DNA from: a virus | Length of the DNA stretch: 64,000 nt | IMG/VR virus record: IMGVR_UViG_3300024261_000008 | Location: 62,001-126,000 of that record | Direction: 5' to 3' (one strand) | Part shown: piece by piece, positions 52,578-60,336 of the stretch | Layout: each line of letters starts with the position of its first letter | How positions within the stretch are numbered: position 1 is the stretch's first letter | Notes under the pieces: generated by a model | Seen by the model: the letters and a program-made list of their open reading frames with translations, nothing else | Told to the model about the DNA's origin: nothing | Database searches by the model: none | Translations under genes and position numbers: made by a program

Positions 52578-53589
52578 CTACTTCCAATCCTAGCATTGCC
52601 TTTAATTCTTTGTCTAATTGTTTGGCATGGTCAGGGTTTTCTAATAGATACAGCCGTACCTTCTCAGCACCTTGAAATTTAGGCTTGTCTTTAATAGACT
52701 CAAGCGTGTACCATGCACCACCTTTTTTAATAACACCCAAGTCGCTGCATAATTCGACCAACTCAGACATCTTATCAATTCCTTGTCCATATCTTATAAA
52801 ACTGATACTCTTTACTCCCGGTGGTCCAAGAGCAGAGGTGATCGTCTTCCAAGTGACTTTCTGGCCGACTTGTGGCCCTGTTGCAGGAATGTGCCATGCT
52901 TCTACTTTTTCAGCCCATAGCTTCACATCTGTCTGATATGCTACAGCTTGTCCTGATTTTTCTTTGAACTCTTTTCCATAGCCGGTAGGATTACCCATAA
53001 GATGAGTAATACCAATAACAATATTCTTATTGACAGGAATAACATTGGCTACCTTTCTACAAAATTTAGCAAGCAATTTAGCACCGTCAGCCCTTTGCAT
53101 TTTATTCATCTCAGAAGTTATCTCTGCTTCTGTACAAAGTGCTGAATAAGAATCAATAATTAAAATAGAACCGGGAATCTCATTGATGATACGTTCTGCA
53201 ATAGCAAGATATTCTTCACCATGTAGAATCTTACCTTGTTGAGAGCCTACAATTTCAAACCTGTCTAAGTCTAGTCCTTCAATCCCTTTTAAATCCCGTT
53301 GCTTTAATCTACCTTCTATGTTTAGGTAATACGCCTGTCTTGGTTTCTTTAGGTCTCCCTGATATTCTGGTCTGAGTGCTGTGGAGCAAAAGTCTAGAGA
53401 CGATGTAGTCTTGCCGCATTTAGGTTGTCCAGTGAAGATGATGAAACTACCTTCTGGTATTCCTCCTCCTAGACCCAAGTCTAAAGCTGGACTAACTGGT
53501 ATAATAACTTGCTTTTGATCGACGACAGCATTTGCTGACACTACAATTTCATCACCAAATTGTTTTTTAATATCTTCCTTTAATGCCAT
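52570..53589 (-). CDS. recA: RecA/UvsX-type recombinase
   Basis: 339 residues. Walker A GQPKCGKTTS (from residue 54), Walker B SILIIDSYSAL (about residues 142-152), and a PVNKNIVIGITHLMGN segment followed by YGKEFKEKSGQAVAYQ, the place of the L2 DNA-binding loop. The domain order matches RecA and phage UvsX; the N-terminal polymerisation helix of about 30 residues is present. GGGAG and a stop directly before the ATG indicate coupling with the preceding gene. It pairs homologous DNA in recombination-dependent replication and repair. Confidence 0.88.
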   Translation of the reverse strand: MALKEDIKKQFGDEIVVSANAVVDQKQVIIPVSPALDLGLGGGIPEGSFIIFTGQPKCGKTTSSLDFCSTALRPEYQGDLKKPRQAYYLNIEGRLKQRDLKGIEGLDLDRFEIVGSQQGKILHGEEYLAIAERIINEIPGSILIIDSYSALCTEAEITSEMNKMQRADGAKLLAKFCRKVANVIPVNKNIVIGITHLMGNPTGYGKEFKEKSGQAVAYQTDVKLWAEKVEAWHIPATGPQVGQKVTWKTITSALGPPGVKSISFIRYGQGIDKMSELVELCSDLGVIKKGGAWYTLESIKDKPKFQGAEKVRLYLLENPDHAKQLDKELKAMLGLEVDE

Positions 53590-53997
53590 TTAATCTAACT
53601 CCCTAAGTTTACTGATAATGTTGTCTTTAGTCTTATGTTTTGTATAAGTTGGTTTTTCTATTCTCTCTATGTCCTTACGCATCTGTGTGTTCTGTGCTGC
53701 AAGTTTAACTTCTTCCTCTTCTATTATAGCCTTGAGGTGTGGTGCTCGCAAGGAAAAAATTCTTAGACCGGCATTAGTATTTAACGCATTAATTATCGCC
53801 CTTGGAGAAAACTGCTTACATAACCTATTTGCAGTTGGTATCTGATTCCTGAAGTATTTATTCCACTTGTCACTGAGCCAGAAACGATGGTGTAAATCTT
53901 GCTTTTCTTTTTTGGCTTTGCGTTCGCATATCATCTCTGTGATAAACTGAGCCGGTGTTATCTCTTTATTTTGAAAATATTTAGATGGGTATTTCAT
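53590..53997 (-). CDS. Hypothetical protein upstream of recA
   Basis: 135 residues, basic (ERKAKKEKQD, RAPHLKAIIEEEE, YTKHKTKDN). FWLSDKWNKYFRNQIPTANR followed by FSPRAIINALNTNAGLRIFS may form a small helical DNA-binding domain. It ends directly before recA and its start shares one base with the upstream stop. Family not recognised. Confidence 0.5.
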   Translation of the reverse strand: MKYPSKYFQNKEITPAQFITEMICERKAKKEKQDLHHRFWLSDKWNKYFRNQIPTANRLCKQFSPRAIINALNTNAGLRIFSLRAPHLKAIIEEEEVKLAAQNTQMRKDIERIEKPTYTKHKTKDNIISKLRELD

Positions 53998-54434
53998 TAT
54001 GCTTCGTTCGATTTCTTTTTTTCCAATTCTTTTTCTATATTAACATACGAAGCATCAAGAGATTTGTCAAGTGTTTCTATGAAATCTTTTGACAGATTTA
54101 CTGGGTCTATTCCGGGCTTGACTACTACATGATAATCTACACTATTAATTTGCTGTATATTTGTTAACTCTGTACACTCATCATTCATGTGGTGTAACTC
54201 TGACTTGACATTAATAAAAAGATGTGTAATGCCTTCAGTAACAAATTCAGGATGAGCATCCCCATAATAGTATCCTGCTTCATCTATAGGGTTCTCACTT
54301 TGGTTTGTTCGACCGCTTGCTGCCGCTTCCATTTTTTTCTTTAGCCTATGATACTCTTCAATTTCTTCTGGGCTAATAAGTTCTAAAAAACTCTTAACTT
54401 CTTCGTCTATCTTTATTTCTTCTTCGTTCTTCAT
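53997..54434 (-). CDS. Acidic hypothetical protein
   Basis: 145 residues. The N-terminus is strongly acidic (EEEIKIDEEVKSFLELISPEE) with a coiled-coil-like HRLKKKMEAAAS; the C-terminus is also charged. GGAG seven bases before the ATG lies inside the small overlapping membrane-protein frame. HVVVKPGIDP in the middle suggests a compact domain, otherwise unknown. Confidence 0.55.
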   Translation of the reverse strand: MKNEEEIKIDEEVKSFLELISPEEIEEYHRLKKKMEAAASGRTNQSENPIDEAGYYYGDAHPEFVTEGITHLFINVKSELHHMNDECTELTNIQQINSVDYHVVVKPGIDPVNLSKDFIETLDKSLDASYVNIEKELEKKKSNEA

Positions 54435-54540
54435 TTCTGTTCTCCAATACTGCTAATATAAATGCTAGAACAACTCCTGCTGTTGCTAGCCAGACAAAAA
54501 ATCTAATTAAAAATTCTATCGCCGGTACGCCACCCATCAT
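54394..54540 (-). CDS. Candidate 48-residue membrane protein
   Basis: Short frame with ATG overlapping the TGA of the upstream gene (ATGA). It encodes an N-terminal segment, one hydrophobic stretch of about 22 residues (FVWLATAGVVLAFILAVL core) and a very basic Arg-rich tail ending RRRS. It fills what would otherwise be a gap of 102 bases and overlaps the next gene by 41 bases. The topology fits a small phage membrane protein; a holin-like role is only a possibility. Confidence 0.45.
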   Translation of the reverse strand: MMGGVPAIEFLIRFFVWLATAGVVLAFILAVLENRNEERRRNKDRRRS

Positions 54541-54881
54541 TCTGGCCTAAAAATAAAGCCGGAAGTATCTCTACTCTCTCCGGTTTCTTTAGCCTTTTTG
54601 ACGGCTTCATCTGCCTGCATAGACGCTGCTTCTGTCATTACAGAAACATTGCTCTTGCCACTTGCAGTATCATGACTCATCAAATCTCTAACACCTGTTA
54701 CGGGAGCCTGCTTTGTTTTTACAGCAGATTCTTTTTGTGCTGGTTGAGGATGATGCTTTTTGACTACACCTCTAACTTGTGCAGGAGTAAGGCCTAGTTC
54801 TTCAGAAACCTGCGAAGTAGTTTTCCCTTCACTGATCAAGTGCAAAACAGCATACGTTTGTGTCTGTGTAATCTTTGCCAT
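54537..54881 (-). CDS. Helix-turn-helix DNA-binding protein
   Basis: 114 residues. TSQVSEELGLTPAQVRGVVKKH at about residues 22-43 is a clear helix-turn-helix (the core SEELGLTPAQVRGVV). The rest is disordered and Ala/Lys/Thr-rich. It shares one base with the upstream stop. It may regulate phage transcription or bind DNA in replication; the sequence does not show which. Confidence 0.6.
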   Translation of the reverse strand: MAKITQTQTYAVLHLISEGKTTSQVSEELGLTPAQVRGVVKKHHPQPAQKESAVKTKQAPVTGVRDLMSHDTASGKSNVSVMTEAASMQADEAVKKAKETGESRDTSGFIFRPE

Positions 54882-55282
54882 TATTCTATCTCTCTTTCTG
54901 CGTTAAGTAAAAATGCTTTGTTCCTAGTCTTTAAAAAATCAATATACATTGTGAAGGCTTTAAGATTTACTTCCCTGAATCTGTCATTAGAACGGCACAC
55001 CCGATCCAAAAAGTCCTCGTCTTCTTTCATTCCATAGATACTTAGAGCATCAAATAGCTTTCCTGTCTGTGCAGTTTTAACCAAATATTTGTTGCTACCG
55101 TCTTTCCTGATCATTGTTTTAGCATACACCCTATTGTCGTCCGACTCTCTACGTGGATAGTCGTCCTGATCATTAAAGTCCTGATGACCTGCCATCGTAT
55201 AAAAAGCCACACCCTTTTCAGTGTTTTCTTTTCTGATAGTTTTCTGTTCTTTGTATACGCTTTTTGGGTTAAATATTGACAT
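54881..55282 (-). CDS. Hypothetical protein
   Basis: 133 residues. Charged, mixed alpha/beta: VYAKTMIRKDGSNKYLVKTA looks like a beta-hairpin and FREVNLKAFTMYIDFLKTRN a helix. No Cys motif or membrane segment. Gap of 8 bases to the upstream FmdB-like gene and a one-base overlap with the helix-turn-helix gene. Not recognised. Confidence 0.55.
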   Translation of the reverse strand: MSIFNPKSVYKEQKTIRKENTEKGVAFYTMAGHQDFNDQDDYPRRESDDNRVYAKTMIRKDGSNKYLVKTAQTGKLFDALSIYGMKEDEDFLDRVCRSNDRFREVNLKAFTMYIDFLKTRNKAFLLNAEREIE

Positions 55283-55290
55283 ATGTTCTC

Positions 55291-55659
55291 CTAGTCTTTA
55301 GTCCATTTAGTTTTAGTTTTGGGTCTTTCTATCCTGCTCATGCCTGCTGGCAACTGTTCATCTAGTACTTTCCTAGCGTCTTCTTTTTGTTTCTGGTCAT
55401 AATGCTTGGCTTCAATGGATTGCTTTTTGTCTTCGCTAAACCTTCTGCCATTACGCTCTGCTAGATGACCTAATGTAATTTCACTGTCTCCCTTTATTAC
55501 ACTGACTAAAGGCAGATCGTCTTCATATGAACGACACACATGCTTTTTCTTTTTACATTTAGGACAATCTGGTTGACTATCATATTCTGAGATTGATACA
55601 GTCAACTCAAAGTAAATGTTGCAATTTTTGTCTTCGCAGCAATATGTATATGTTGGCAT
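55291..55659 (-). CDS. FmdB-like zinc-ribbon protein
   Basis: 122 residues. MPTYTYCCEDKNC followed by FELTVSISEYD and CPKCKKKKHVCR is the FmdB/CxxC-type regulatory zinc ribbon (N-terminal P-x-Y-x-Y, C-x4-C here, then C-x2-C). The rest is a charged, helical tail. The function of the family is uncertain; in phage such proteins are often small accessory factors. It starts one base after the HNH gene ends. Confidence 0.65.
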   Translation of the reverse strand: MPTYTYCCEDKNCNIYFELTVSISEYDSQPDCPKCKKKKHVCRSYEDDLPLVSVIKGDSEITLGHLAERNGRRFSEDKKQSIEAKHYDQKQKEDARKVLDEQLPAGMSRIERPKTKTKWTKD

Positions 55660-55660
55660 C

Positions 55661-56242
55661 CTATAAGTAACCTTTGAGATAATTGTTCCATTGACTTGGT
55701 ATCCTATCCTTTATTATATGCAGTTCATGGGTGATTGGCAAGTACCTATTTGATTTTTTTGGACGAACTGGCTTTTTACGCAGTTTTAAGTCTGTTTGAT
55801 TTAACATTTTATTAGATTTTCTGCGATTGCATTTTATGCAGCAGGTTACGATATTTTCCCAAACAGTAGGAGAACTTGATTCTTCCCATTTGGACTTAGG
55901 AATAACATGGTCGTAAGTTAATTGATTTACACTTGGTAAGGCCCCACAGTATTGACAGCTATAATCATCTCTAATAAATATATTTTTTCTAGAAAAAACA
56001 ACATGGTGAGTATTATATATATTAAAATACTTAGCTGTTTTAATAACAGAAGGGACTTGAACAGTGTTCTTGGTGCCTTGTATAAAATCATCAGTATAAT
56101 ATTCTATAATTTCAATAGAAGGCTTTTCATGCATAGAATACTGATATTCCCAAACGATGGCTTTTCTCCAACTGATAATGCCAATCGGAGAAAAGTCAGC
56201 ATTTAATATTAAGCACTTTTTATGATCTTCTATTGTTTTCAT
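55661..56242 (-). CDS. HNH endonuclease
   Basis: 193 residues. C96-x2-C99, LTYDHVIPKS (D111, H112), N130 and CIKCNRRKSNK (second Cys pair at about 135-138) form the zinc-bound HNH (McrA-like) nuclease. The N-terminal ~80 residues (LILNADFSPIGIISWRKAIV) are the standard lead of this HNH group, in which the protein is often found in phage and bacteria next to other DNA-metabolism genes. Its start overlaps the phoH 3' end by 23 bases. No intron or intein is near, so a homing role is less likely than a packaging or repair role, but neither is shown. Confidence 0.85.
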   Translation of the reverse strand: MKTIEDHKKCLILNADFSPIGIISWRKAIVWEYQYSMHEKPSIEIIEYYTDDFIQGTKNTVQVPSVIKTAKYFNIYNTHHVVFSRKNIFIRDDYSCQYCGALPSVNQLTYDHVIPKSKWEESSSPTVWENIVTCCIKCNRRKSNKMLNQTDLKLRKKPVRPKKSNRYLPITHELHIIKDRIPSQWNNYLKGYL

Positions 56243-56978
56243 GATTAGATAGCCTATCTACAATATCAGCGATAATTGGATTTCTAACTATATCTATGTC
56301 TTCTAGTCTTTGACATCCTACGCCATAAACATCTTCTAGTATATCAGACAGTGCATAAAAACCACCTTGTTGCTGCCTCATAAGATCAGACTGCTCTACG
56401 TCTCCCGTTAAGATCATTTTGCTATCCATGCCAATTCTAGTCAACAGCATTTTAAGTTGGTCGTAGGATGCATTCTGGCACTCGTCAGCTATGATAAAAG
56501 CATTGTGGAAGCTACGACCCCTCATTAAAGCTAGAGGTACAACTTCAAGTTTTTTCTTGGCTTTTAGCATACCTATATGAGTAGGCATTAAAAAGTGACT
56601 TAGTTCATCAAACAAGGGAAGTAGATAGGGGTGCAGCTTCTCTTCTGCTGTTCCCGGTAAGAAGCCTAGTTTTTCTCCAGCTTCTACTACTGGTCTAGTA
56701 ATAACTATTCTTTCAACTTTCATATCTAATAGATATTCTAAGGCCATTCCTACTGCAATATGAGTCTTACCAGTACCTGCTGCACCTTGGCAAAAAGTAA
56801 TAGTATTCTCAGCTACAGAACGAATATAATCTTTCTGATTAATTGTTTTAGGTTTTAACCTGTTTTTAAATCCAACAATAATCTCTTCAGGCTTTTCAAG
56901 CCTGTTAGTACCAGTGTTCTTTTTTTTCTTTCGCAAAATAATACCTCTCGGTAAAGGGTTAGAGTTTAAATTAGACAA
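56220..56978 (-). CDS. phoH: PhoH-family ATPase
   Basis: About 252 residues. Walker A GAAGTGKT (about residues 65-72) and Walker B FIIADECQNA follow the PhoH order, with ITRPVVEAGEKLGFLPG and MLLTRIGMDSKMILTGD. The best start is the TTG at 56978, three bases after AGGAGG; there is no ATG in the right place. A TTG at 56993 precedes the AGGAGG and is rejected. The AGGAGG is formed by the last codons of the ribonucleotide reductase (Gly-Gly codons), and the start overlaps that gene by 13 bases. PhoH is common in phage, as an ATPase linked to phosphate stress or RNA metabolism; its exact role is unsettled. Confidence 0.88.
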   Translation of the reverse strand: MSNLNSNPLPRGIILRKKKKNTGTNRLEKPEEIIVGFKNRLKPKTINQKDYIRSVAENTITFCQGAAGTGKTHIAVGMALEYLLDMKVERIVITRPVVEAGEKLGFLPGTAEEKLHPYLLPLFDELSHFLMPTHIGMLKAKKKLEVVPLALMRGRSFHNAFIIADECQNASYDQLKMLLTRIGMDSKMILTGDVEQSDLMRQQQGGFYALSDILEDVYGVGCQRLEDIDIVRNPIIADIVDRLSNHENNRRS

Positions 56979-59167
56979 GCACCTCCTGCACAACTAATTT
57001 CCTCTATTCCTGTCGTATTATCCTCTGTTTCTAAGAGTTGTGTATAATCAACTTTAATAAAACTGTCGTAAAGGTCTTTATACCTTTTCCAGTTATATAC
57101 GTCTTTCATACAGTATGTTAGACGTTTTTCATCGCCGTCAAAATAGCTGGCGGCAAATCTATGCATCTTTACAGCAAAAAGTTTTTTATCATCAGGGTCA
57201 CTATCAGCTTCTTGCTTCAAAGTAATATAGTCACATGCGGCCCATAAATTTAAATCAAAAGCATTCAGGCCTAATTCGATTAAACCAGAACACCATAAGG
57301 CAGCATCGCCATATTCTTTCACAATCTCTCTAGGAGTATAGACTGTAGTAAATGGTGCTTGAGGATAATCCTTGTCACCACTCTGAGGAATCAAACTAAT
57401 TCCAGCAAAGAACTTTCTATTATTATATATATATTTAGTTACGGATTCCCATTCTTCGGGCTTTACAGTAACAGTGTTGCTGACGTTGTGACTAAGAAAG
57501 TCCTGTGTACATAACGATCTATTTTTACCAGATTGTACCCAGTTTCTTTGAGCGTCTTTTACAACACCCAGCATTTCTACAGCAGGTAACTGATTCTTTA
57601 GCTTAGAACCGTCAGGAACTTCTATAGGGAATTTTACAACCTCATCTGTATCATTAGCAGACCAAGAAGATTTTTCGCAGGCCTGTGGGTTATAACTCTT
57701 AAAGTGTTGAAAAGGGGCTTCCAGAATATTCGCTTGTACATGTCTAATGTATCTCTTAGCATGGTGAGGATGAATACCGGAACTTGTACCAAGCATAGAA
57801 CTTGAGGTTCCTTCTGGTTTCAAGCAAGTTACTCTAGCTGCCTGATTAATATTAATTATTTTAGCAATCTCTTTGTTTGTATCAACAGCAATCTTAGCAC
57901 CTTTTTTGAGTACTTTCTCTGTCAATACTAAATCATGTTTTTCCATTATTCCTGTTAAAGAGACACCTAGCAATGCTTCTCTTTCAAAGATAGCATTGGT
58001 GACATCACCTAGATATTCTAGGTTTGTAAAGCCTGCTTGCAGAGTTCCAATAATAGCAGCAGCCCGACATCTTTCGTAAAAGTCTTCTTCGTCTACTACA
58101 GAAGAGCAATTAATCGTAGAAAGATTACAACCTTGCCAACCAGACTTACCTGTTTTCTCATCTACAGGCCACATGCCTACTTCTACGCATGGGTTAAATG
58201 TCATCTCTGTGGAGTCGCTCCAGATAAATCCGGGTTCACCGAACTCTTTGACTGAATCCATCAGATTCTTAAATTGTTCGTATGTAGTCTCGTCTTTCAG
58301 AAGTAGAGCGGAGTTGTTACTTCTGGCTCGCTGTGGATTATCTATGTACCAGTTGCCCGTTTTGGCTTTAGCCATTTCTTCATCATCTGCACTAAATAGT
58401 GCTAAGGACGCACTTCTGCGAACACCACCAGATAGTACAGCATCGCTTGAGTGCATAATAATATCATAAGCATCAATCGGTCTGAGTTTTTTGGTCTTAT
58501 TTTCAACGCATTTCTCCAACAGCTCTCTAATTTTTTCTAAGCCATTTTGTAGAGGCTCGAAACCGGGAGCCTTACCTACGCCGGAAGAAAGCACAGCACC
58601 TTTCTCACGAATGTTACTGTAATCAAAGACAATGTACTGATCCTTATATTCTTTAAATTTTTCATCTGTAGGCTTAGTAAAGTACGAACTAAGCAACACG
58701 CCTAAAGCATCAGACCAGCCTTCGATACTATCTTCTATTTTATACTTTACACCTTTTCGCTTATCTTTTTTAGTTTGTATCAATGAAGGAAGTTTAGCTA
58801 CGTGATGCTTTTGGACACTAAAGCCCGTTCCGCTACCGCATAATAACAGCCAGAAACATTCTTGAAAGAATCTTGGACGATCACAATAAGAACTGGTACA
58901 GTTATAGATTTTGGCATGTCGTTTTAATATAGGGTCTCCACCGAACTGCAATGCTCTTTGACTGCCTAGCACTTTCTTTTTATGCATCATACTATAAGCC
59001 CAGTTGATTTGATCTGCTAGGCTTTCTATGCTTCCATATTGAGTATGCATCATTCCTTGTACACGCTCTACTGCTTCTTTCCAAGTCTCTCTTCTGTTTT
59101 CTGATTCTACCCAACGTGCGTACTTGCTAACAAAAGTATAGTTCTGTAATTCATTTAACGCCGACAT
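56966..59167 (-). CDS. nrdJ: Adenosylcobalamin-dependent (class II) ribonucleotide reductase
   Basis: 733 residues, close to the monomeric Lactobacillus enzyme (739). YNC at C90, FNPCVE with C327 and E329 (the radical-site N-P-C-x-E) and GCNLSTINC at about residue 347 give the thiyl radical and disulfide cysteines. The C-terminal C-A-G-G-A-C pair (C726, C731) re-reduces the active site. Reactions need coenzyme B12 and no oxygen. It converts ribonucleotides to deoxyribonucleotides for phage DNA synthesis. AGGAG precedes the ATG. It is the first of two genes coupled with phoH. Confidence 0.92.
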   Translation of the reverse strand: MSALNELQNYTFVSKYARWVESENRRETWKEAVERVQGMMHTQYGSIESLADQINWAYSMMHKKKVLGSQRALQFGGDPILKRHAKIYNCTSSYCDRPRFFQECFWLLLCGSGTGFSVQKHHVAKLPSLIQTKKDKRKGVKYKIEDSIEGWSDALGVLLSSYFTKPTDEKFKEYKDQYIVFDYSNIREKGAVLSSGVGKAPGFEPLQNGLEKIRELLEKCVENKTKKLRPIDAYDIIMHSSDAVLSGGVRRSASLALFSADDEEMAKAKTGNWYIDNPQRARSNNSALLLKDETTYEQFKNLMDSVKEFGEPGFIWSDSTEMTFNPCVEVGMWPVDEKTGKSGWQGCNLSTINCSSVVDEEDFYERCRAAAIIGTLQAGFTNLEYLGDVTNAIFEREALLGVSLTGIMEKHDLVLTEKVLKKGAKIAVDTNKEIAKIININQAARVTCLKPEGTSSSMLGTSSGIHPHHAKRYIRHVQANILEAPFQHFKSYNPQACEKSSWSANDTDEVVKFPIEVPDGSKLKNQLPAVEMLGVVKDAQRNWVQSGKNRSLCTQDFLSHNVSNTVTVKPEEWESVTKYIYNNRKFFAGISLIPQSGDKDYPQAPFTTVYTPREIVKEYGDAALWCSGLIELGLNAFDLNLWAACDYITLKQEADSDPDDKKLFAVKMHRFAASYFDGDEKRLTYCMKDVYNWKRYKDLYDSFIKVDYTQLLETEDNTTGIEEISCAGGACLI

Positions 59168-59226
59168 TGCATCTCCTGATCAAAATGAAAGTATAATAAA
59201 TTATTTGTTTGTCCTTGTGATATCAC

Positions 59227-59685
59227 TTATATACACCGCTTTAACCAAGATATATCTGCTTCTTTATATAAAATTTTCATTCCAGAATTTTTTATAAAAA
59301 AATCAAAACGATTTTTGGCTTCTTCGTCAAATAAATGTGTACCATGATTTTTTGCCATAACTACGGTTTCTACGCCTTCTTGCCAAAGGGCCATAATACA
59401 GTCGTTACAACATTGTCCGGTCACATAAGCAATTCCTTTATCTGGTCTAATTACACAGTTTGAGAGTGCATTTCTTTCAGCATGAATCATCCACGGATAC
59501 TTCTCAGGACGAGTAGTAGGCAGAGATGAGTCATCCATTCCTCTAGGGAATCCATTGTATCCTACTCCTATAATTCTATGATCAGCATCTGTAATGACAC
59601 AACCGTGTTGAGTTTCAGTATCGTGACTCCGTTGAGCCACAACCTGTGCTATTCCTAAAAAATAATCATCCCACTCTGGTCGCAT
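59227..59685 (-). CDS. dCMP deaminase
   Basis: 152 residues. Zinc-dependent deaminase motifs HAERNAL (H68, E70) and CCNDC (C93-x2-C96) are present, with GVGYNGFPRGM as in deoxycytidylate deaminases. It makes dUMP from dCMP for thymidylate synthesis. A strong promoter lies just upstream (59725-59752). The ribosome site (AGGT) is weak. The next gene is the class II reductase, so both serve dNTP supply. Confidence 0.9.
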   Translation of the reverse strand: MRPEWDDYFLGIAQVVAQRSHDTETQHGCVITDADHRIIGVGYNGFPRGMDDSSLPTTRPEKYPWMIHAERNALSNCVIRPDKGIAYVTGQCCNDCIMALWQEGVETVVMAKNHGTHLFDEEAKNRFDFFIKNSGMKILYKEADISWLKRCI

Positions 59686-59724
59686 CTTTATTTTACCTAT
59701 TTTGAAAAGAGTTAGTACCTACCT

Positions 59725-59752
59725 ATTATAGTTAAAATCGTTATGAAGTCAA
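59725..59752 (-). promoter_or_regulatory. Sigma-70-like promoter for dCMP deaminase/nrdJ
   Basis: On the minus strand TTGACT (59752-59747), 16-base spacer, TATAAT (59730-59725). The stop TGA of the sulfotransferase-like gene is contained in TTGACT. It lies 39 bases before the deaminase ATG. Confidence 0.8.
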
Positions 59753-60336
59753 GAAGGATTATAATTTTTTGAGTAGTCTCCAACAACAAAATCCATATAG
59801 TGATAGTAATATATAATGTCTTGCTGTCTCTGAGTTAACGCTATAGATTTTTTAATTAGGCTTTTATTAGTATGCGGAAAGTTGTTAAGTATATCAAACC
59901 TTTCTGGACCATCACCGTGATATATGTCTTCATTGTTTAAAAATTCTTCAATGATATTTTCACATTTTATTAGATGTGTATATTGCGGATATACTATGCT
60001 GACAGGCATTTGTACTGCTTGCTTAGAGTGTAACATTAACCACTCATCAAATGATATGGCATCATTTTCCATTTGTATATGCCACTTCCATTGACTAATA
60101 ACTCTATCATATGGGTTTCTAATCGGTAAATATCTTTTCCAGCCTTCTTGCATAACTAGTTCAGGAACCGTGGCTGAATGCGGATTTGTCCATAGTGTAG
60201 GCTCCCAGCTATAGTGTGGATTGCTACCCAGAAACCTAGTATAGCAATTCCATTGATTAAAGAAGTCTATTATACTACTAGAATAATTTTTAAAAGGCGT
60301 ATAAATACAAAATCTCTTCTTACGGTTTACTATCAT
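59749..60336 (-). CDS. Sulfotransferase-like protein
   Basis: 195 residues. IYTPFKNYSSSIIDFF near the N-terminus takes the place of the 5'-phosphosulfate loop, and LPIRNPYDRVISQWKW (residues 70-85) matches the 3'-phosphate-binding R-x-P-x-x-R-x-x-S motif of the sulfotransferase-2 group. The family transfers sulfate from PAPS to sugars. It is short and the catalytic base cannot be identified. It overlaps the GT4-like gene by 4 bases, suggesting that it modifies the same glycan. Confidence 0.65.
   Translation of the reverse strand: MIVNRKKRFCIYTPFKNYSSSIIDFFNQWNCYTRFLGSNPHYSWEPTLWTNPHSATVPELVMQEGWKRYLPIRNPYDRVISQWKWHIQMENDAISFDEWLMLHSKQAVQMPVSIVYPQYTHLIKCENIIEEFLNNEDIYHGDGPERFDILNNFPHTNKSLIKKSIALTQRQQDIIYYYHYMDFVVGDYSKNYNPS

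Noticed and set aside
54030-54070. TTGACA-N17-TATGTT inside the acidic hypothetical gene
   Set aside because: The -10 box is poor and no gene start follows at a suitable distance.
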